Of a stretch of DNA of 64,000 bases, positions 56,202 to 64,000 are shown piece by piece. The DNA is taken from the NCBI GenBank assembly GCA_902728285.1, contig CACVBU010000367.1:992001-1056000 (forward strand). The letters run 5' to 3'. Numbering within the stretch: position 1 is the first letter of the stretch; every line of letters starts with the position of its first letter. Source of the DNA: Clytia hemisphaerica. Its lineage: Eukaryota; Cnidaria; Hydrozoa; Leptothecata; Clytiidae. Position numbers and translations under genes: made by a program. Under the pieces are notes generated by a model, which was not told the origin of the DNA, searched no databases, and saw only the letters and a program-made list of their open reading frames with translations.

Positions 56202-58116
56202 ATGAGCGGTAGAAGTGATCCACAAAAAGTTGTCATCAAGAATGCACATGACGATATAAGAGAACACAATGCACATGGCGAACGGAGGGTAGTGGACGAG
56301 CACAATGCTCACGGCTTTCGAGAAGACAATAATCACCAAGTTGTTGCTGAAAATGAACCACAAGTGAATGTTAGAGCACATGTGCAGGATGAAGTGAAAA
56401 ACTTGAAAGGAGAACTTGAGAAAATGAAAAAGGAGAGGGAACTTGAACGAATGCAATTTGAAAAGCTGGGAATTGAAAATGAACAATTCAAAAAAGATTT
56501 TGAAGTTCAAGGTTTAAAATCTGAAAATGCTCTTTTAAAAGCTCAGAAGCAGTTTGGTATTGATTTGAAAACACTTTCAAATAAGAAGCAAAAAATTGAA
56601 GATGAGTTGAAAATTGTTGAGAAGGAAAAATATAAACTTGTCGAAGAAAACAAAGCTGTGAAGGTTTTCCAACGTGATTTAGACGGATTAAACAACCGAA
56701 ATCACCAACTACAAAAAGAAAACACCAAATTGAAAGCCAATGAAGCATCGGCTAGAGACGAACTAAAAGTCTTGAGAATGCAACAAAAGAAATCTCAGAC
56801 AGAAATTGAGCGCATCAACGAAAGGAGCAAACAACTAGAAACGGAGAAAAACAAATTTGAAAATTTTTACCAAACTGCCAAACGTGAAAAGGAAGAGTTA
56901 CTCCAGGTGAAGAAAAAGATGGAAGGTCAACTCAATGATCTTAAGGAAGCAAACAAAAGGCTCCAGAATGATAACCCAGTACAAAAGAAAGTGACAACCC
57001 CTGCACCAGTTAATCACGACATTCAACCAATTGATTTTAGTCAAATGTCTATTGAAGATTTTATATCAAGTGGCATTTCAATGGTTTTAGAGAATACTGT
57101 ATTTTGTGAAGATTATAAAAAGTGGGTTAGTGAGCTTGAGAGGAAAAGCTTTTAGTAGGGGGAATTTTGTTCGATTTTTTGGAATCGCTTGACTGTTTTG
57201 TTAGAAGCACCTGTTATACATTTTTGGAAAGCTAAGGGGTAGGGGAATCGAAATTACTATGTTTCCAATTTTTTTTCGGACACTTTGGTGTGATTTTCGG
57301 ACAAATATGACGGTCTCAGGCAAAAATCATAGGGTTAAAAATTAATGAAAATTTTAGCTCGAGAAAACAGAGACCTGTTGTATATTTTTGGAAAGCTCTC
57401 AAAAAATTAAGATTAGAGATATATTGCAAGTATAGGTGATTTCTGTACCTAACTCGAGATATTAACCCTTGAAAACCATGTTTTTCAGTCAGAAACAGCT
57501 ATTTTGTCCAGTTTTTGCGCTTTTTGAAGCTCAATATCTCGAGTTAGGTACTGAAATCACCTATACTTGCAATATATCTCTAATCCTAATTTTTTGAGAG
57601 CTTTCCAAAAATATACAACAGGTCTCTGTTTTCTCGAGCTAAAATTTTCATTAATTTTTAACCCTATGATTTTTGCCTGAGACCGTCATATTTGTCCGAA
57701 AATCACACCAAAGTGTCCGAAAAAAAAATTGGAAACATAGTAATTTCGATTCCCCTACCCCTTAGCTTTCCAAAAATGTATAACAAGTGCTTCTAACAAA
57801 ACAGTCGAGCGATTTTACAAAATGCCCTCTACTATTTTTGGAGGGACCCATAAAATCAGGAAATGTTTTGCTTATCAAGACGGAAAGGATTTCTAATTCT
57901 GATATTTATCTACTTCACCGCGAAATCCAAGATCCAGCATGGAATTTGAATACAATAAAATGTGTTAAACTTTTACATCGTACTAATAACACTCATATAA
58001 GAGATATGACTTTTAATACAGGTCTTAAAGCTTGGGTAAGCGGTGGTAACCTCGAAAGTTTTGGAAGAAAATCTATTCTTTGGTACATTTTCCTTATCTT
58101 AGTGATTAAAAAGTAG
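56202..58116 (+). pseudogene. Coiled-coil family gene, copy B, split by a foldback element
   Basis: The frame 56202-57155 encodes 317 residues: a polar head (DDIREHNAHGERRVVDEHN), an uninterrupted coiled coil from about 65 to 255, and the start of the C-terminal domain (MSIEDFISSGISMV). The stop TAG is created by the junction with the element at 57154. The remaining C-terminal domain resumes at about 57834 (LEGPIKSGNVLLIK, VKLLHRTNNTHIRDM) and ends at 58116. Without the element it would be a single-exon gene of about 415 codons. Function unknown. It is the least damaged copy and the empty-site reference for the insertions in copy A. Confidence 0.75.
57154..57833. mobile_element. 680 bp near-perfect foldback element
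   Basis: AGTAGGGGGAATTTTG at the left and the inverse of AGTAGAGGGCATTTTG at the right begin two arms of about 330 bp that are complementary along most of their length (for example AAAGCTAAGGGGTAGGGGAA). Insertion is in a T-run, so the target size (3-4 T) cannot be fixed. Confidence 0.85.
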
Positions 58117-58186
58117 ATTGTAGATTGATTGGATCGCAATCCTATGCTATGATTTGACTTTCTAAACGTTGGATACATTTTAGACG

Positions 58187-58490
58187 TTTTTTTTATCATA
58201 AGAATGATGGATATTCTTAACTTTTTGGAAAAACTTATCCTGAAATATTCTTACAGTATTCTTGGTTAGGATCTAACACAGCCTAAATCTAGCATGTAAA
58301 ACATTCCTCGAGCAAAGATATGGCATTTTTGTGAAGACTGGAAGATAATTGACAATTTGCTCTAAAAATCGACATTCTAAGATTCAGTTGCTAAATTCTA
58401 TGATGGTGCTATTCTTAGCATATTCCTAATTTCTTGGCCAATTTCGTTATGAATATTCTGATAAAGTTTATTCTTATAAAAAAGCGTGAA
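58187..58490. mobile_element. TTATAAGAAC-family MITE downstream of copy B
   Basis: Orthologous position to 54570-54878 within the duplicated unit, with small indels. Confidence 0.7.
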
Positions 58491-58869
58491 GCGTTTTACG
58501 GATTTATAGAATTTCATCACAAATTAAATTTTGCGACCTCGTCTTGATGTTCACCTTTGGAGCTTTCTGAAGAGTATGGTACTTACTTTGAATAGCCAAA
58601 AAGAGAATAATAATCCTATGCTCTTTAGTAATAGAATCACATGAGATTATTTAAAGTTATTACTAATTTCCAATATTGTAATATATATTTTATAATTCCT
58701 GTCTTATCTGTCATTTTCGTCGCATTTTTTGCAGTCACTTTATCAGGGTTCGAATTAACGCTTCGCACTTCGCAAAATGCGAAGTGAATTTTAGGTTTAG
58801 CGATGAAAAAAGATTTCCTTACTCAAAAGTGCGAAGCTGAAAAATAAAAAAAACATTTCGCTAAATCAT

Positions 58870-59935
58870 TCATTCGTTTGTCTATGCTTTATAAACCTTG
58901 CAAATTTATTGCTTTATCTGGTGCTTTACCATTGCCAACTTGTTACTTTGCTACTTTATTCATTCGTTTAGCTATTGGTTTATAAAATCGTCACTTCGCT
59001 ACTTTATTTGCATAGTTTGCACCCCCCCCTTTTTAATAGGGGGGGATGCCAACTTTCTGGAGGGCCTTTGTAGGGGGGGTACCGAGATCTGCCGAAAAAA
59101 CTAGGGGGGATGGGAATGTAGGGGGGGATCAAATAAAAAAGGGGGGGTTTGGAAATTTTGGTCAATTTTCTAATCAAATACAAATTGTTTTGATTTAGAT
59201 TTTAAAATGATCAAGATTAATGAAAAACGCTAGTTATATTCTGTCATTGTTGGCTCGTGACTATAATACTTCATACTCTTTCTTGTTGATAATTTTGCTG
59301 GTAGGTGGGAAAGCGAGTTTCCTTCGAAACCGATTTTCTGTAAAAAAAAGGGGGGGGGATAAGATTTCATTACAAAAGGGGGGGATGGGTATATAGGGGG
59401 GGATGAAATAAACCTAGGGGGGTTCATACCCCTCTGCAAACTATGATTTGTCTGCTTATCTATTGCTTTATCAACTCGCTACTTCGAAGCTTTATTCATT
59501 TGTTTAGCCATTGCTTTATCAACTCGCTACCTCGTATCTTTATTTGTTCGTTTATTCGTATATATTCTTTTTTTTTCATCAACTTGCTACTTCGCTACTA
59601 TTTGTTCGTTTATCTATTGCTTTTTAAACTCGCTATTTCGAAGCTTTATTCATTCGTTTATCTATTTCTTTATCAACTTGCTACTTCACTACTTTATTCG
59701 TCCATTTATCTATTGCTTTATAAACTTGCCACGTTAAAGCTTATTCTTTGTTTAACTATTGTTTTATCAACTCGCTACCTCGAAACTTTATTCATTCGTT
59801 TATATACTTCTTTATCAAATCGCTACCTTGCAACTTTATTCATTCGTTTATCTATTGCTTTATCAACTCGCTACTTCGAAGCTTTATCAATTTATTTGTC
59901 TATATGCTTTATAAACTCACTACTTTGCTTTTTCT
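58870..59935. repeat. Degenerate minisatellite of about 60 bp units
   Basis: Repeated motif CTATTGCTTTATCAACTCGC plus TACTTCGAAGCTTTATTCAT, roughly 10-12 copies, interrupted by the nested element at 59011-59445. Its repeats create a hydrophobic-looking 168-codon plus-strand frame (59443-59949) that is not a gene. Confidence 0.75.
59011..59445. mobile_element. 435 bp G-rich nested element, 5 bp target ATTTG
   Basis: CATAGTTTGCA and TGCAAACTATG are inverted ends. Direct ATTTG repeats flank it at 59006-59010 and 59446-59450. The interior holds many runs of six to nine G. Confidence 0.8.
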
Positions 59936-60646
59936 ACAATTTTACATAATAGCCTAACTCTAACTTTGCTTTCCTAGATAAATCCATTAAAGACACTTTC
60001 GCATCTTCTTCCAAATGACATCGCAAAATACTAAAATTTCTTCGCAAACAGTGAAAAATTTTTCGTCTGCGGCGCTGTTTTTTTGACTCGGGTCACTCAG
60101 AAAAAATTGCGAAGCACCTAAAATTTATAATTCGAACCCTGTTTATAGTTTGTCGCATATTTGTTTCATTTTCTTTTTTTAGTAATGAGTTACATTTCAA
60201 TTGTGTATATCCTACTATATTATTTGATCAATCCGCTTTTAAAATATCTCTCTGACAAAACCCAGAAGTTGCACACATAAAAAAAATTATATTTCTTCTA
60301 AGTACTGTACAATAAATCTGTTACTCTCGTTTTTTTTTCATCGTATGATAAGTAAGGATAGCAACATTCAAATAAAATTAAGTTTTTATGTTGAAAATAA
60401 AAGTACTGTATACCAGGTGTACTAGAAGTAAGCTCTACCCTCTTTGACTTGATATTGTAGGCAGTAGCACTACTTTTCAGATTTTTGATTTTCGTGATTT
60501 TGGTCTGATGGCCTGCACAAACCCGTCACACGTTTTGTCAAAGTACCCCCCCCCCACCGTGAGATTTTAAGACGAATTTGACAAAGAATTAAAAAACGAA
60601 ATAAACGTGTCATGATGTCATCACCAAAATTGACAAAATCTAATTA

Positions 60647-60922
60647 CTCTCGGGTACCTAATAGCCGGGGGGGTTGGAATAAGCAGGGGGGTTGGAAAAA
60701 ATCTCAAAATTTAATAAGCGGGGGGGTTGGAATAAAAATGTCCTGGGTGGAAAATGTTTGAAAAGGAGGCTAATACAGCAGAATTAAGACAAAAAAGGGA
60801 ACTTTCAAAAACATTTTCCCAAAAATTAATAAGCGGGGGGGTTGGAATAAGAATGTCCTGGGTGGAAAATTTTCGAAAAATTAATTAGCGGGGGGGGGGC
60901 GCGGCTATTAGGTACCCGAGAG
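60647..60922. mobile_element. 276 bp G-rich MITE, TA target, copy 1
   Basis: Perfect 20 bp inverted ends CTCTCGGGTACCTAATAGCC, flanked by TA. The unit after copy A reads CTAATTAGGTCAATTT at the empty site. Inside, GGGGGGTTGGAATAA is repeated four times. Confidence 0.9.
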
Positions 60923-61084
60923 TAGGTTAATTTCAAGGCATTATTGTCAAGTGTCACATGCCAAATTTGAAAGGAAACAGACAAGCCAATCACGAGATAT
61001 AGGTGCCTTAAAAAAAATCTAGAAATGACGTCATCAATCTTAAAACAATTAACTGGTGACAAAAGCAAGACAATGGAGCGTCAT

Positions 61085-61500
61085 TTTCTTGACTAAAGTA
61101 CTCGCTACATAGGTTTGGTACTCGTTATTTCCATTTAAACACTAACGAGTACTTCTTGTTACTCTTCGTTACCTTCTCGTTACTTCTCGTTACCTACTCG
61201 CTACTTCTTGTTACTTCTTGTTACTTCTTGCTCCTTGTTATAGTAACAACCATTATCTACCTCTTCTATATATAAATACTTTACTATAAAAACAAACTGA
61301 TTTTTTAAAGCAAAAAGCAAGTTAGTCGAAATGTGATACTATAACTAAACAAACTATTCAGCAGTCAATTTGCTTTTTCTCAAAGCTTGTAGTAAAGAAA
61401 GACTTCGTGTAGAGAGGATAAACACCACCATATTTTTCTATCTACAGAAAAAAAATATTTCATAAAAAGTTTAAACGACGATATGAACGGTATCCTTTCT
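61085..61500 (+). pseudogene. Copy C: promoter and first codons of the coiled-coil gene, then truncated
   Basis: The CTCGTTAC block, TATA-like box (61266-61279) and leader AAGTTTAAACGACGAT match copy B up to ATGAACGG at 61484-61491; homology then stops. This is the right edge of the tandem array. Confidence 0.7.
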
Positions 61501-61883
61501 ATACTCCCACTGTTTCCACTTATCATTATTTGTTGAGAAAACATGCAGCCTGTTTGAAATAATTTTTTTGGTCCATAATCTTGTTTGTTTATTTACATTT
61601 CCGAAGCTAGTAAAGTGACTGAGGAAATATTTCAAGCTCTAAACAGACCAGAAATGGATCATGTTTTCTATACAGTAAACAGATTTCCGCTTTGTTAGAG
61701 AAATTTCCAGTCTAGAGAAAAGAGCCTCAGCCCTACTCAATATACAATAAATCGTCTAAAATTGCAATCTGCGATTTTCCCAAAGCTTATTAAAATACGC
61801 TTGCCAAAGAAAACGTTGGACATTTTTACGGCAATAACTGTATTAAATACATTCAGAGACGTGTCTCTGCTGTATGAAGTTTT
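61501..61883. other. Sequence beyond the array, nothing recognised
   Basis: No exon or inverted ends seen between the truncated copy C and the R repeat. Confidence 0.4.
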
Positions 61884-63005
61884 TGGACCTACCCCGGTGG
61901 GGTGGTCCTATAAATTAACCTCTGTCCGTTCGTCCGTCCGTTCGTTACCAACTTTTCTCGATATTGAATCATAGGAATCTTTTGATTTTTGGTACAAAGG
62001 TGCAAAATGGTGGTGGCCAAAATGTGACGGAGCACAATTTTCGAAAAAAAATGTTTTTGGGCAAATTTGGGCCAAAAAACGGGTAAAAAACGGTTTTTTG
62101 GACTTATTGAAAAATTGGATCATTAATTTTTTCTGATTTTTTGCATGGAAGTAAAAGGGTACCATCATAGGTAAAAGATGGCTCAAGCAGATTTTTGCAA
62201 AAAAATTTAGTTGGCTCAAAAAACGCATGTTTATCTATAAGAATGACTATTAATAAGCATACAATGTTCTTAGTCAAATTACTCAATTTTTTATTAGATA
62301 TATGTTTTTTTTGCTCATAAGGGCTTACTTTTGAAGAATACATGTGTTTAGACATGAAACTTTGGTTGCTTGGCGTGTTTTTATAGAAAAACTGGCCAAA
62401 TTCGATATATTTTTATAAGCACATTATCAATTACTTAGGTATTAGCTTTTCTCGAGATTGGCTCTTTCATTCTTTAGGATTTTTGGCACAAAGATGCATA
62501 ACTTTAAACCCTCGAATGTGAGGGAGCTCGATTTTTGAAAAAAATGTTTTTGGGCAAATTTGGGCCAAAAAACGGCTATAGGGTTTTTTGGACTTTGTGA
62601 AATATTGGATCATTGTCCTTTTCAGAGTTTTTGCATGAAAGTAGGTAAAAGATGGCTCAAGCAGATTTTTGTAAAATAATAATTTTCAGCTCAAAAAGCA
62701 TCTTTATCTATAAGAATCACTATTGATAAGCATATATCAATGTTCTTAGCCAAATTATCAATTTTTTGATGAGATAGATGTTTTTTTTTTGCTCAAGAAG
62801 TCTTGAATATGAAAGAATATTTCAAGAGCATGAAATTTTGGTTTCTAAACGTTTTCTTTATAAGAAACAAACGACTAATTTTAATGGATCGTCACTATTT
62901 GTGTTCTGAATGATTGTTTAACAGTCATGCTCACGTAGATATCAATTATATATGTGTTAAATGCATAACCAGGTATGTCCATAAAAGTATCACTTGTTTT
63001 AAGAA
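61884..63005 (-). repeat. Dispersed repeat R, uninterrupted inverted copy
   Basis: Reads on minus as the joined equivalent of 27092-27332, 32936-33829 and 37409 onwards. At about 62748-62752 it has the continuous AATTTGGC-type junction that ISL2EU interrupts at 27333, and near 61892-61905 the continuous CCGGGGTAGGTCC interrupted by the hAT-like element at 33830. Confidence 0.8.
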
Positions 63006-63147
63006 ATATAGTACTTGGGCAAAGCCTCGTTCGGGTAAATATTTTCCAATCTACTGTAATGACGTTGGTTAGTTTATGTATACCTGCCTAAATCCCTCGA
63101 ATAGTGAGGACTGGGGTGTTTCCCCTGTGTTTCCAAGAAGGACGTTA

Positions 63148-63422
63148 CTCTCGGGTACCTAATAGCCGGGGGGGTTGGAATAAGCAGGGGGGTTGGAAAA
63201 AATCTCAAAACTTAATAAGTGGGGGGGTTGGAATAAAAATGTCCTGGGTGGAAGATTTTTGAAAAGGAGGCTAATACAGCTGAATTAGGACGAAAAAGGG
63301 AACTTTCAAAAACATTTTCCCAAAAATTAATAAGCGGGGGGGTTGGAATAAGAATGTCCTGGGTGGAAAATTTTCGAAAAATTAATTAGCGGGGGGGGGG
63401 ACGGCTATTAAGTACCCGAGAG
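63148..63422. mobile_element. 275 bp G-rich MITE, TA target, copy 2
   Basis: Same family as 60647-60922; left end CTCTCGGGTACCTAATAGCC, right end with one mismatch, TA on both sides. Confidence 0.9.
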
Positions 63423-63424
63423 TA

Positions 63425-64000
63425 AGTTAATTAACCTTTAGGAAGTTAACACTTTCAATTCTCGAAATTTTCATATTTTTTTCGATTATGCAGTTAGCAT
63501 CAAACGGCGCTACATCACAAGTGATTTTCCTAAGCCACTTCTATTCTAGTCTGTAAAATACACAACAAGAATTGTAGGAAAATCCAAACTAAACTAAACA
63601 ATAAGAATCTAAGGAGAAAGTGATTTTAAAGATATTTCTTATTGTGATATGGAAAAAAGACGCGCCTTTATGCTGACAAAGCACAATTCATAAAAAGGGC
63701 GCGGGCGCGGTAGGTAGGAAGAGAAAATTGTTATTTCTTTTCTTTAAAATTGTTGTGTGAAAACGCAAACGTTAGGAGGTACATTAAATAATGATGCTCT
63801 TTAACGCAAACATCGAGCGGAATCCAAAAGGAAAATCCAGCCATGACTTCAGGGTTTATAAAGAGCTCAGTGGTCACCTTCTTGACAATTTCCGTTTGGG
63901 AAAGTCCAAAAGTTCATTAGAATTGATGACTGCCCGTAAAGGTCTCCTTTTATATTTACTCAAGTTGAAAAGCAGTACAAAGACTTTATAACCATGCATG
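63425..64000. other. Right edge, no gene supported
   Basis: A 66-codon plus-strand frame (63791-63991) has no recognised domain. Contains a short GGGCGCGGGCGCGG stretch near 63697. Confidence 0.35.

Larger units (their letters stand above)
58744..60141. mobile_element. 1.4 kb inverted-repeat element with 5 bp target (hAT-like)
   Basis: CAGGGTTCGAATTA and TAATTCGAACCCTG are perfect 14 bp ends. The duplicated unit after copy A has CACTTTATAGTTT without the insertion, giving a TTTAT duplication. Inside are TTCGC-rich ends, a long minisatellite and a nested G-rich element. No transposase frame. Confidence 0.8.

Noticed and set aside
59443..59949. 168-codon hydrophobic frame resembling a membrane protein
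   Set aside because: It is a translated minisatellite; its periodicity is that of the DNA unit and homologous units break frame.

Overview
This is a eukaryotic, almost certainly animal, genomic window. It is AT-rich, its genes carry many short exons with GT-AG introns, it has no operons, and about half of the readable content is transposable elements. The gene content (a Munc13-4/BAIAP3-type exocytosis gene, BEL/Pao, ISL2EU and CR1-like elements, and an OTU/integrase-like fusion gene) fits an early-branching metazoan. A cnidarian is my best guess, but the sequence does not prove it.

Host backbone, minus strand, 42.0 to 2.9 kb: thirteen small exons encode the last 458 residues of a Munc13-4/BAIAP3-like priming protein (end of the MUN region, then the C2B domain with its Ca2+-binding aspartates). 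Every junction is GT-AG and phase-consistent, and the exons sum to 1377 nt. The exons are separated by introns swollen with mobile DNA, and upstream exons were not found. Intron 11 (3978-23402) holds two genes on the opposite strand. One (6890-8438) encodes a protein with a ubiquitin-like N-terminus and a coiled coil. The other (9218-20402, eight phase-consistent exons, 1379 aa) fuses an OTU cysteine-protease domain, a DDE/integrase-like core, two SAP-like motifs and a C-terminal Tudor/Agenet-like segment. I consider the second gene the most interesting object here.

Intron 5 (27009-37427) contains a dispersed repeat, called R here, split by a two-gene ISL2EU-type transposon (27333-32935; a THAP plus DDE transposase and a convergent SWIM plus YqaJ nuclease gene) and by a 3.6 kb hAT-like element (33830-37408). 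An uninterrupted inverted R copy at 61.9-63.0 kb serves as the empty site and fixes the ISL2EU target duplication as AT.

Right part, 43.4-61.5 kb: a tandem array of an unrecognised coiled-coil gene family. Copy A (44847-54501) is broken by a frameshift, by a full-length BEL/Pao LTR retrotransposon (45325-53158; 726 bp LTRs with one mismatch seen, 5 bp target duplication) and by a 557 bp inverted-repeat element. Copy B (56202-58116) is broken by a 680 bp foldback element. Copy C (about 61480) keeps only the promoter and the first codons. A diverged C-terminal fragment lies on the minus strand at 43.4 kb. Each copy serves as the empty site for insertions in another.

The remaining space is filled by many short inverted-repeat elements (TA, TTAA, 5 bp and 8 bp target duplications), several of them rich in G-runs, and by an eight-unit 130 bp tandem repeat at 21951-22989. 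No tRNA, rRNA or CRISPR array was recognised.
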